NCBI RefSeq assembly: GCF_020623625.1
Contig: NC_060204.1
Span: 1,156,501 to 1,220,500 of the forward strand
Direction: 5' to 3'
DNA from: Saccharomycodes ludwigii
Lineage: Eukaryota; Ascomycota; Saccharomycetes; Saccharomycodales; Saccharomycodaceae
Length of the DNA: 64,000 nt
Shown here: positions 55,893-64,000 of the stretch, piece by piece
Numbering within the stretch: the stretch's first letter is position 1
How the letters are laid out: each line of letters starts with the position of its first letter
Made by a program: the position numbers and the translations under genes
Notes under the pieces: model-generated
Database searches by the model: none
Seen by the model: only the letters and a program-made list of their open reading frames with translations
What the model was told of the DNA's origin: nothing

Positions 55893-56942
55893 TCAATCTT
55901 CAACAACTTCTGGAGATGTATCTATGTCCATAATTTTGTCGTCTTCATTTTGTTCGATAACGTTTTTCCCAGGCAGACCATCATCTTCTTTCTTTTTAGA
56001 TCCTTCTTGATTGTTTGTATCATCAGAATTCGGATGTGTATCATCTACAGTGTCACAACTGTGACTTTCAGAAGTCTCAATGTCTTGTTTCTCAGCTTCT
56101 TCCCCTTCATTAGTTGCATCTGTGTCCGCATCGTCATTAGCATCTTCCTCCTTGGTTGTTGAGTTTTCTTCAGCCCTTCTACTTTGTTTTTCTTGGTCCA
56201 ATAGTTGCTGAATTTTTAATATTGCAGCATTATCTTTCTCCCATTTATCCTTATATACAGAAGCGTCAAAAGTAACCTTCTTAATTTTTTTTTTCATTAC
56301 ATTGCAACGATCCTTGTAAAATGCAGCAGGTTTATCAATAAGTAGCCTAATTGGATAATTTGCATCTTGCTCTTGTTTATTTTCGTTTAGTATAACATTA
56401 TTTGAGGTGGTAGTGGAGGGCCTTTTATTAAGGGGAGATGAGAAAGAGGCTTTTTTAAAGATTTTTTGAAACAACTCTTTGCCGTAGAGCTCTTCCATTT
56501 TGGATCTGGTTAGTTCCATAGAAATGGGATGGCTTAACAAAGCCAATTCTTCATTATAACTTTTGATATCAGCATTTTTAAAATATGCGTTGTTATTGAA
56601 TTTGTTTATTTGTATGCTGTTTTCCTTCAATTTCTCTTGATACTCGGTAGTACATGTAATAACACGTTCAGAATTGGTTGTTGCATAATCTGATGATTCT
56701 AACGACTTTATATTTTCTCTATCTAGAAAAATATGTGCTCTCTGATATTTTAATGATAAATCAATGTTTAATTTGGTAATTGTTTCTGAATTAAAATTAT
56801 CCTCTTCTTTTAAATCGCCTTTAAGTAAAGAATCTAGCAAGTTGGAAATTCTCTTTGAAACGTTGATATAATCTTTTAATTCAGTGGATGGGTTGTAGAT
56901 TTCTAACTTTTTGGTAATTAATGATTCCTGATAATTAGACAT
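55893..56942 (-). CDS. MFT1: THO complex subunit Mft1
   Basis: Subunit of the THO/TREX complex that couples transcription elongation to mRNP export and limits R-loops. The 349-residue product is helical with predicted coiled coils in the first 250 residues. It ends in a long acidic Asp/Glu/Ser-rich tail (about 255-349). Length is slightly below S. cerevisiae Mft1 (392). The protein family evolves fast, so assignment leans on order and strand between RPS1 and PIF1, as for YML062C, together with the acidic tail. Confidence 0.82.
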   Translation of the reverse strand: MSNYQESLITKKLEIYNPSTELKDYINVSKRISNLLDSLLKGDLKEEDNFNSETITKLNIDLSLKYQRAHIFLDRENIKSLESSDYATTNSERVITCTTEYQEKLKENSIQINKFNNNAYFKNADIKSYNEELALLSHPISMELTRSKMEELYGKELFQKIFKKASFSSPLNKRPSTTTSNNVILNENKQEQDANYPIRLLIDKPAAFYKDRCNVMKKKIKKVTFDASVYKDKWEKDNAAILKIQQLLDQEKQSRRAEENSTTKEEDANDDADTDATNEGEEAEKQDIETSESHSCDTVDDTHPNSDDTNNQEGSKKKEDDGLPGKNVIEQNEDDKIMDIDTSPEVVED

Positions 56943-57142
56943 TTGGTCAATAAACTTGTTATTCTTGATGTATAATATATATATATATTTTTTTTTTTTT
57001 TTATGAGTTTAAAAATGGGTATAAATTCAACTTTTCAAGCAAAGTTTTTTTTATTTATTTTTTTTTTTTTTTTTTTGATAGAAATGACAGTTATATTTCT
57101 CTCCAGTCGTTTCTATGACTTGTTATTGTTAAAGAAATAACA

Positions 57143-57173
<31 letters not shown>

Positions 57174-57330
57174 CAATTATTGATTTCTTTTTTCCTTTTT
57201 TTTTTTTTTTTTTCTTTTAAAAAACAACAAAAATAAATTATGTACAACGCATAGTTCAATCCATTTAAAATAAGAATAAACCCAAATTACATAATAATTA
57301 TTAAGAATACACAACCAATTTATCAAAATA
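56943..57330. other. Divergent MFT1/SEC39 promoter region
   Basis: No gene is seen. It holds T-runs (about 56989-57001, 57056-57076, 57198-57214) and an (ATT)n microsatellite at about 57146-57172. Confidence 0.45.
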
Positions 57331-59301
57331 ATGGACACAGATCGAATTTTATTATTGTTGAGCCATTTTGTCACGCTGGGGGATGTTGAATCTTCTTCAA
57401 AAATATTGTCTAGCAGCAAAAATGGTGTTGTAAACGATTGTCTAATCAAATGCATCTGTGTTTTATGGCCTGAACTAGATGACCCACGTAAATTGAAATT
57501 TCTCAAATCATATTTTGATCAAAATCATACAGTTCAAGAACTTGACTATGTTCAATATATTGAAAACAATGTCTATATTAGAGGAATTCTAAACGACACA
57601 GAAAATTTCCGTAAGCATGTACTTAACCTAAAGAACTTTTTAAATACCAAAATTAATGGACAAATAAAAACCATTGAAGAATTTATTCGTTATAGAGTTT
57701 ATATAGTCAACGAAATATTGATCGATTCCCCCCTGTTTTGTGAACCTTTGTGGAACGAATTGGGTTTAAATAAAAACCCTTGGATTTGTGGAGTTGTTAA
57801 ACCTTGTAGTCATTTCATCAAAGCACAGAGGTCAGGTCCAGATAAAAATTATACAATTAAAATCAAGGATTTTGAACAAATGAAGGTAGATATAATCCTA
57901 CAACGCATGTTTGAATTTTTCATGGATACTTCCTCAAATAAGATTATGGTGGCAAATTACCAGCTTTATCCATATATTAAATACACAAAATCTGAAAACT
58001 TATTTGTGAGCAACTGTTTGCCCCAAATTAAGTCGTTCGATTACAAAATTATAGAGTTTTTAACTTTACATTCAATTGTTGATATACCTAGCTATTACAC
58101 TTTTTTACTTAAAGTTATTTGGGAACATTCTTTAAATTTCAATTATCATCAAATTACCCAATTATTGAAAAACATTCCCGATGAAACTAAACTAGAAAAC
58201 GAAAACGCATGTTCTTGCAAAGTTATGAAACAATATGTAGAATATATGCGTTTATTAGATATCAAATCTTTCAATCAGGTTCATGATATTCAACTCAATA
58301 AGAATGGTCTCCAGAAAACTTATTTTACCGTTGCCTGTGACAATTATTTCCAAAAATTTACAGATACTTCAATGATTAACCCATGGTTTTTTGAAAGTGC
58401 ACTATTCAAAGATCTATCTAATAAGGAAAAGGAACTGATAATCATAGATTCTTTAATATCAAATAAAAAATTAAACTTATTGTCCCTTTTTATCAAAGGT
58501 AATGTGGATCCCGAGGTTTTAGTGACACATTTCTGGAAATTTTTTTACAAAGCTTCAAGTGGGCTTCCAAGCAATGCGAACATGATAGAATGCGAAAAAA
58601 TCGTTGGGCTTTTAAACCAATCTCATATACATAAGAGGTTGTCTACGCTTTTAGATGTTGTGGAAACATTAGCCACCAAATTCCCCACTTTAAAAATAGT
58701 CAATGATCCAAACTTTGCCACTTTTAAACCATCCCACATTTTATCTTTAAAATCCAACCCAGACGGTTTATTAGAAAAACTATTAGCTGCCAATCCAAAA
58801 CAGTATTTGGATCCTGAGGCCACAAAAGATATTTTAAAGAAATTATATGTTGCATTGGATATTAATTCACCTCCTAATAACCAGAAACTAGAGGCATTCA
58901 TATTATCTCTGCATATAGAAACCGCGTTATCCCAGGTTGATTTTGAATTGGCATATTCCATGTCTAAACTTTTGTTGGAAAATGAAAACGCTAGGCTCTA
59001 TTGGGTGGTGATTTTACAAGTCGGAAAGTTTATTGATGCAGATAACTGGCCAGATTTAGAAACTCCAACGGAAATTATATATTTGCAAATGGAAGTATTA
59101 TCTAAATTAATAATGATTATTCCTTCTGAAAACATGGAGAGCGTTGTGTCAGAATTCAGTAGGCTACAATTGGAATTGGTGACAAGAGATTTGATTAATG
59201 ACAAGTACTCATTAAAGAATATGCAAAAATTGGAAAATAATTATACCAAGTTCATCAGTGGTATAAAATCAAACATGCATAGTATAATGGGTGAACTATG
59301 A
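57331..59301 (+). CDS. SEC39: Dsl1 tethering complex subunit Sec39
   Basis: Subunit of the Dsl1 complex (Dsl1-Tip20-Sec39), which tethers COPI vesicles at the ER and binds ER SNAREs. The 656-residue product is all-helical without transmembrane segments, as expected for the Sec39 alpha-solenoid. The early segment IKCICVLWPELDDPRKLKFL matches the conserved Sec39 N-terminal motif. S. cerevisiae Sec39 is 709 residues. It corresponds to YLR440C; its strand is reversed relative to CAR2 and ECM30, consistent with the inverted block. It converges on PIF1 with a 137-bp gap. Confidence 0.9.
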   Translation: MDTDRILLLLSHFVTLGDVESSSKILSSSKNGVVNDCLIKCICVLWPELDDPRKLKFLKSYFDQNHTVQELDYVQYIENNVYIRGILNDTENFRKHVLNLKNFLNTKINGQIKTIEEFIRYRVYIVNEILIDSPLFCEPLWNELGLNKNPWICGVVKPCSHFIKAQRSGPDKNYTIKIKDFEQMKVDIILQRMFEFFMDTSSNKIMVANYQLYPYIKYTKSENLFVSNCLPQIKSFDYKIIEFLTLHSIVDIPSYYTFLLKVIWEHSLNFNYHQITQLLKNIPDETKLENENACSCKVMKQYVEYMRLLDIKSFNQVHDIQLNKNGLQKTYFTVACDNYFQKFTDTSMINPWFFESALFKDLSNKEKELIIIDSLISNKKLNLLSLFIKGNVDPEVLVTHFWKFFYKASSGLPSNANMIECEKIVGLLNQSHIHKRLSTLLDVVETLATKFPTLKIVNDPNFATFKPSHILSLKSNPDGLLEKLLAANPKQYLDPEATKDILKKLYVALDINSPPNNQKLEAFILSLHIETALSQVDFELAYSMSKLLLENENARLYWVVILQVGKFIDADNWPDLETPTEIIYLQMEVLSKLIMIIPSENMESVVSEFSRLQLELVTRDLINDKYSLKNMQKLENNYTKFISGIKSNMHSIMGEL

Positions 59302-59438
59302 TAAAAAAGCAATTATAAAAATTATCCCTAAAATAAATTGTGCAATTAAATTATTAAGTATCTATATATGTATGTAGATACAGATATGAATTCGTAAAAT
59401 AAGTTGGAGAAATCTACCTAAGCTTGTAGAAACTCTTA

Positions 59439-62027
59439 CTACGATCTTTTTTTAAGCAGTAAGTCACTTATATCTATATGATTCGTTTTGGCATCTTCAT
59501 ATGGAGTTGGCGAACTGCTTTTCAACTCTTTTTTTAAAAATGGTAGCTTAGATTGAAATCCTTTGGAGGCATACCTTTCTTTGGCGTCTTTAGCACTAGA
59601 TAAAGTTTTGTAAAATTCGACAACTTTCCTATGGGCTTGAACTTTACTTTTGTTGAAATTTAAAACTTGTAATCCTTCCCTAGAAACAGCACGTGATAAG
59701 GCCACATACGCTTGTCCCTTTTCAAAGATTTTGCGTAAATCTACTTTACACCGTGATAATGTTTGTCCTTGCGATTTATGAATTGACAAAGCCCACGCTA
59801 ACATTAGAGGGAGCTGAACTCTAGAAACTATCGGTTTTTCGTGTTCATCCTCAATGACCCAAGCTTCAGGTTCTACTAAAACAGTTCTATATGTTCCATC
59901 TGCCAAAACAAAATTCACCAATGGTAACTTTCTTTTATTTGAAGATGTGTGCAGTTTGTTCAATAATTCCTTCTTACGTTGTAAATTTTTATCTATTTCT
60001 GGATTTGAAGAAGCTTTAGGCAAAAATGCAAAGATATAATCTCCCAATTGCACATTAGCTTCAGTGGATTTATCATTTTTAAACTCTTTAATTAACGAGC
60101 CAGTACCCTTTTTGAAATTAGCTTTTGTATCATCGGGATCCTTTATGTCCCCTCCATGAAGGGAAGTATCCACGTGTTGCCCCTCTTTTTCCACTTTGGC
60201 ATCCAAATAGGTTTCCACCCCAGTTAATTCCTGTGTATTTAATTCATCCTCTTTCATACTTTGATAAAACATATACGTTTCACTATCTAAAAAATCAACA
60301 ACTTTCCCCAAAGAACCATTAACCAACGTACTGTCTATATTTTTTATCATCATCACTTGTGCTCCAATTTTTAGTTCCAATGTTTTGGGGGCCAGAAAAT
60401 TGAAAAGTAAATTTTCTCTTAGTTTTGGATCTGTTGTAGTGCCACCGTCAATGGCATTAAATACATGTTTATGTCCAGGAAGTTCTCTTAGTTTGTTGTT
60501 GTTAGCGTTGTCTACTTCGTTTCTCGTTGGAAATAATTCTGCAGGCATGATACCATCGTCAAATAATAATGGTTTTCCAAGCTTTTTTAATTCTAACTCA
60601 GTATCCCTAGATACTGTTCCCAATCTTATTTCATTTAACATGGTAATAAATTTCATATCACCCTTTTGCCTGAAAACTTTTTGTAAAGTGATGGTAATAT
60701 TAATTGTCTCCTCCCACGCTTTGGATTCAAATGCAAACTTAACGTCTTGAATTTGGTTTCTATCCTTTGGTTTATTTACAGGTGGTAATTGAAAAAAATC
60801 ACCACAAAATATGACCTGAATTCCACCAAAAGGTTCGTTATATCTTTTCCTAACATGTCTAGCGACATAGTCCAATTTATCCAACAAGTCTCCAGCAATC
60901 ATACTTATTTCGTCAACAATTAGCACATCTGTTTCTTTCCATCTTTCGGTGTTTTTCCTATTTCTCCTAACTTTTCTGAATAATTGTACATCTGATCCGT
61001 TTCCCAAACCAATGCCCGCAAAAGAATGCAAGGTTATGCCACCGATATTGCAGGCTGCTAAACCGGTTGAAGCAGTAACAGCAACCGTACCATTGCATTC
61101 TCTTAATTCCTTGATTAATGCTCGCAATAAAACTGATTTACCTGTACCAGCTGACCCTGTATAAAAAATGTTATAACCACGTTTAGCCAATTCAATGACC
61201 TGGCGCTGTTCCTCACTCAACAAATGACTTTTCACTTTTTTCCTTACGATTGAGCTTCCAGCAATTTGTTGAATAGATGGTTCAATGATTTTCTGATGAT
61301 CATTTAGGGCCATAAGGGTATTTGGTCTTTGGGTCAAAAAGAGTAATTGTGCATTATTCATTTTTTCCTTTGATTTTGAATCATTCTTGGTATTTTCAAA
61401 AAAAGGAGATGTTTCATTAAAATTTCTTATTGGTAACACCTGAGCTGTCTCTTTGTCCAATTGTATTGAATTTTCAATATCTTTATCAATTGAAGGGGGC
61501 TTGATTTTTGTAGCGTCACTAATGATAGAAATGTTTCTTTTAGATCTGATGGATTCGTTAATGTGAGTAATTGAAGCGTTTTTATTTTTGGTTATATTTT
61601 TAGGATTGGGTGTTGATAATACTTTTTGTGGTATCTTTGTAATGCTAGTGCTATTATCTGATTGAATAACAGTATTGACACTCTGATCAAGTTTGATTAA
61701 TGGCTTTTGTACATTGGCTGTTATTGGTTGAACCTTGGTTGTTTTTGTTATTGAAGAAATCTGAGGATTTAATACTACTTCACAATCTGAATCATCACTT
61801 AGCCAAGCTATATCGTCTTTGGATAGTTTCTGGTACTTGTTATTACTGCTATAAATTACGGTTTCTGACTCTAACTCGTAGTATCTTTTTGACATTCCTG
61901 TTTTATGGTGGTATCTTATGCTCTTGGTAGCTCTTATATTCAAAACAAAGATTTTATTAAAAGGAACTGAAAATATGGGGTTGGTTTTAAGAATTGTAAT
62001 ATTATTCAATAATCTGTATAGGTCCAT
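59439..62027 (-). CDS. PIF1: Pif1 5'-3' DNA helicase
   Basis: Superfamily 1 DNA helicase that removes telomerase from ends, unwinds G-quadruplexes, and maintains mitochondrial DNA. The 862-residue product (S. cerevisiae 859) has Walker A GSAGTGKS near 290-297, Walker B VDEISMI, QVIFCGDFFQLPPV, and the C-terminal motifs LAWALSIHKSQGQTL and AYVALSRA. The first 44 residues are basic and hydroxylated without acidic clusters (after Asp2), resembling a mitochondrial targeting signal. Met45 (61895) begins MSKRYYELES and is a likely second start for a nuclear form, as in S. cerevisiae. It matches YML061C. Confidence 0.97.
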   Translation of the reverse strand: MDLYRLLNNITILKTNPIFSVPFNKIFVLNIRATKSIRYHHKTGMSKRYYELESETVIYSSNNKYQKLSKDDIAWLSDDSDCEVVLNPQISSITKTTKVQPITANVQKPLIKLDQSVNTVIQSDNSTSITKIPQKVLSTPNPKNITKNKNASITHINESIRSKRNISIISDATKIKPPSIDKDIENSIQLDKETAQVLPIRNFNETSPFFENTKNDSKSKEKMNNAQLLFLTQRPNTLMALNDHQKIIEPSIQQIAGSSIVRKKVKSHLLSEEQRQVIELAKRGYNIFYTGSAGTGKSVLLRALIKELRECNGTVAVTASTGLAACNIGGITLHSFAGIGLGNGSDVQLFRKVRRNRKNTERWKETDVLIVDEISMIAGDLLDKLDYVARHVRKRYNEPFGGIQVIFCGDFFQLPPVNKPKDRNQIQDVKFAFESKAWEETINITITLQKVFRQKGDMKFITMLNEIRLGTVSRDTELELKKLGKPLLFDDGIMPAELFPTRNEVDNANNNKLRELPGHKHVFNAIDGGTTTDPKLRENLLFNFLAPKTLELKIGAQVMMIKNIDSTLVNGSLGKVVDFLDSETYMFYQSMKEDELNTQELTGVETYLDAKVEKEGQHVDTSLHGGDIKDPDDTKANFKKGTGSLIKEFKNDKSTEANVQLGDYIFAFLPKASSNPEIDKNLQRKKELLNKLHTSSNKRKLPLVNFVLADGTYRTVLVEPEAWVIEDEHEKPIVSRVQLPLMLAWALSIHKSQGQTLSRCKVDLRKIFEKGQAYVALSRAVSREGLQVLNFNKSKVQAHRKVVEFYKTLSSAKDAKERYASKGFQSKLPFLKKELKSSSPTPYEDAKTNHIDISDLLLKKRS

Positions 62028-62141
62028 ACGAGAAAAAGTTTTTTTCTTCTTTCTTTCTTTTTTTTTTTTTTTTTTTTTTTCCTTCTTAAAACGCAGTTAT
62101 CAATTGAACCTTCAGTATATAGACATAAATATACAGAAAAG

Positions 62142-62172
<31 letters not shown>

Positions 62173-62557
62173 CTATCTTTTATTCAATGTTTATATTTAG
62201 AAAGATTACCAATTGGATCTTACAAAAGAATGAAAATAAAGTTAAAATTTCCCAAAAGAAAAAAAAAAAAAAAACAAAAACAAATAAACAAAAACACGAT
62301 ATTACAGTAGAATGAAATGAAAATGTCACCCTTTATGGTAACAGACTAGAATGATTCTTTTCGATATGCTAAATTGTCACAATAGCAGTAATGACGTGAC
62401 TAATAGGAACGCACACGTATAGATGTTCCTTTATATCAGTTAGATTGGAATGTTATTTACTTCTTGTAATTTGTATTAATATATTATTGCATACATAACA
62501 AAGTGTTGAATTGCAAGTTTTAATTATATATATTTAACCGCCGCTTCTTCATCAAAT

Positions 62558-62563
62558 CACGTG
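62558..62563. promoter_or_regulatory. CACGTG site upstream of OGG1
   Basis: Perfect E-box palindrome in TCACGTGA context, 168-173 bp before the OGG1 start; TCACGTGA is a typical Cbf1 site. Function is not shown. Confidence 0.4.
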
Positions 62564-62610
62564 AATGTTGTTATTACCATTTTTTTTCCTTTTTTTATTT
62601 TGTTCCCAAA

Positions 62611-62616
62611 ACGCGT
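62611..62616. promoter_or_regulatory. ACGCGT (MCB-type) site upstream of OGG1
   Basis: Perfect MluI cell-cycle box in AAACGCGTAAAA, 115-120 bp before the OGG1 start. MBF (Mbp1-Swi6) uses this hexamer to drive G1/S expression of DNA synthesis and repair genes, so a role here is plausible. Confidence 0.5.
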
Positions 62617-62730
62617 AAAATTCGGATGCAAATTCTCTCCTTTTATCGATTAAATTGTCGTGTTATTAACATTCTGTCTATAATTTCAAAAAATAATAAA
62701 AATTAACACAAGCAAATCCACTGTATAATA

Positions 62731-63861
62731 ATGACTTCCGGTGTTGATAAATGGTTTAAAATAGCAGTGAATATTAAATATTTGGATATTTCTACTGTAT
62801 TACAAATCGGACAAAGTTTCCGTTGGGTATATAATGGTGAGACAAACGAATATATCAGTTCAATAAATTTGGATCATGATAAAACCTTTGATATTGTAAA
62901 ACTAAAACAAGATGATAAATTCATGTATTACACGAGTGTTAATAATAATAATAATAAACAATTATTACATACTTGGGTTAGATCCTATTTTCTTTTAGAT
63001 ATTGATAGGAAACAATTATTCGAGCATTGGAAAATTAAAGATCCCAAGCACTTCAGTAATTTATCTCATATAGAACCACTGTGTTCTTCTTGCTGTATTT
63101 TGCAACAAGATCCGTGGGAAACTTTGCTTTCTTTTATATGTTCTAGCAATAATAACATATCTCGGATTACCAAAATGTGTCATACTCTAACAGAATTGGC
63201 TGGAGATGAAATTCCAAACTGCGATCAATTATCACCACTGTATACTTTTCCTAACAGTGGCCAAATTATCAAAGTATTGACGGAAAGTATCTTGAGGGAA
63301 AACGGGTTCGGCTATAGGGCAAAATACATAATCGAAACCGCTAAAAAAATTGTTGACTTAAAATTAAAAGATGGTATGATGGAATTATCTGATTCACAGT
63401 ATTTGAAGTGGAAAATTTCAGGGAGCCCATATCTGGAAGCACGAGAATTTGCTTTAGCATTTTCTGGAGTAGGACCCAAAGTCGCCGATTGTTTCCTGCT
63501 AATGGGGATGGGGTATCATGATGTTGTCCCAGTTGATGTTCATGTAAATAGAATAGCCCAAAGAGACTATAAAATTACCAGCGGTAGTAGCAATAATAAA
63601 AAAACTCAAATTGCAAAATTGAAACTAGAATATACCAAATATCCAACAACTAGAAGGAAAATCAATTTTGATCTAGATCTAATTAGGTTATTTTTTCGTG
63701 ATTTATGGGGTGCTTATTCAGGTTGGGCACAGGCAATCTTCTTTGCTAAAGAAGTTGGTAGCACAAGTGGCATTGTAGATGGGTCAGTCTCCAAAAGAAA
63801 ATTATTAATAAAAACTGAAGATGACAATAGTGCTGTCACAAAACGAATTAAAGTTAAATAA
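62731..63861 (+). CDS. OGG1: 8-oxoguanine DNA glycosylase/AP lyase
   Basis: Bifunctional glycosylase that excises 8-oxoguanine opposite cytosine and nicks the abasic strand. The 376-residue product has the same length as S. cerevisiae Ogg1. An N-terminal beta domain includes LQIGQSFRW. The helix-hairpin-helix motif FSGVGPKVADCFLLMGMG contains the nucleophile Lys250, and catalytic Asp269 lies in VPVDVHVNR. The C-terminus is basic and Ser/Thr-rich, with a possible nuclear signal (KRIKVK). A serine-glycine-Asn insert lies after the catalytic region. It matches YML060W and is the last gene in the inverted block. Confidence 0.97.
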   Translation: MTSGVDKWFKIAVNIKYLDISTVLQIGQSFRWVYNGETNEYISSINLDHDKTFDIVKLKQDDKFMYYTSVNNNNNKQLLHTWVRSYFLLDIDRKQLFEHWKIKDPKHFSNLSHIEPLCSSCCILQQDPWETLLSFICSSNNNISRITKMCHTLTELAGDEIPNCDQLSPLYTFPNSGQIIKVLTESILRENGFGYRAKYIIETAKKIVDLKLKDGMMELSDSQYLKWKISGSPYLEAREFALAFSGVGPKVADCFLLMGMGYHDVVPVDVHVNRIAQRDYKITSGSSNNKKTQIAKLKLEYTKYPTTRRKINFDLDLIRLFFRDLWGAYSGWAQAIFFAKEVGSTSGIVDGSVSKRKLLIKTEDDNSAVTKRIKVK

Positions 63862-63871
63862 ATAAATGAAT

Positions 63872-63905
<34 letters not shown>

Positions 63906-64000
63906 ATAATGAAATTTATGTGCGTATTAGTATTATTTAGATAGGTCATATGTACAAGATATAAGGTTAAAATAGGAAAACAAAATAGTTACATAAAATT
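63862..64000. other. OGG1 3' flank to window end
   Basis: Holds an A-run at about 63877-63902 and no further gene. By comparison with S. cerevisiae the ancestral neighbour MRPL4 might follow beyond the window. Confidence 0.4.

Larger units (their letters stand above)
62028..62730. other. Divergent PIF1/OGG1 promoter region
   Basis: No gene is seen. T-runs lie at about 62059-62080 and 62153-62172, with an A-run at about 62259-62274. A CACGTG (62558-62563) and an ACGCGT (62611-62616) lie within 175 bp of OGG1 (listed separately). Confidence 0.5.

Noticed and set aside
1-64000. CRISPR arrays, bacterial operons, riboswitches or horizontally acquired clusters
   Set aside because: Gene content and order are entirely those of a yeast nuclear chromosome, and no gene looks foreign.

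Overview
The window is nuclear DNA of a budding yeast (Saccharomycetales). It is very AT-rich. Intergenic spacers are full of homopolymer A/T tracts, and many proteins carry poly-Asn, poly-Gln or Ser-rich inserts. The two introns follow the yeast pattern (GTATGT donors, TACTAAC branch sites). Twenty-four protein genes and one intronic snoRNA can be supported. I see no transposon, LTR, virus-like element, CRISPR array, rRNA or tRNA gene.

From CYB2 onward, gene order matches an interleaving of two Saccharomyces cerevisiae segments: YLR425-YLR441 (chromosome XII) and YML054-YML065 (chromosome XIII). These are sister segments from the whole-genome duplication, so this yeast has the unduplicated (non-WGD) arrangement. 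Each ancestral gene appears once (one IMD, one calcineurin A, one RPS1, one DIF1/SML1, one ORC1/SIR3). The family cannot be fixed by eye; a non-WGD Saccharomycetaceae or Saccharomycodaceae species (for example Saccharomycodes-like) is a guess.

Layout. 1-14 kb: YKT6, CYB2, TUS1, TDA5, SPC2(-), MAG2. 14-32 kb: CRN1 (spliced, with a 5-nt first coding exon), SEN1, ATG23(-), IMD (spliced, with a snR54-like box C/D snoRNA in its intron), calcineurin A(-), TSR2. 32-49 kb: ECM30(-), a combined DIF1/SML1-type gene(-), CAR2, NTE1, LSM3(-). 49-64 kb: ORC1, TEM1(-), RPS1, MFT1(-), SEC39, PIF1(-), OGG1. This last block is inverted as a unit relative to S. cerevisiae, with one breakpoint between LSM3 and ORC1.

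The genes are housekeeping and do not form one pathway. Themes present are membrane traffic (YKT6, SEC39, ECM30, ATG23), Rho/cell-wall signalling (TUS1), RNA metabolism (SEN1, LSM3, MFT1, TSR2, the snoRNA), DNA replication and repair (ORC1, PIF1, OGG1, DIF1/SML1), and metabolism (CYB2, CAR2, IMD, NTE1).

Most useful to re-check: the snR54-like snoRNA, whose guide is complementary to 18S rRNA around A974; the CRN1 micro-exon; a likely mitochondrial presequence on the ornithine aminotransferase; a DIF1/SML1 protein with both domains; the inverted ORC1-OGG1 block; a G-quadruplex motif next to an inverted repeat; and an 11-bp-phased CTCGTC array upstream of ECM30. I found no wholly new multi-gene system.
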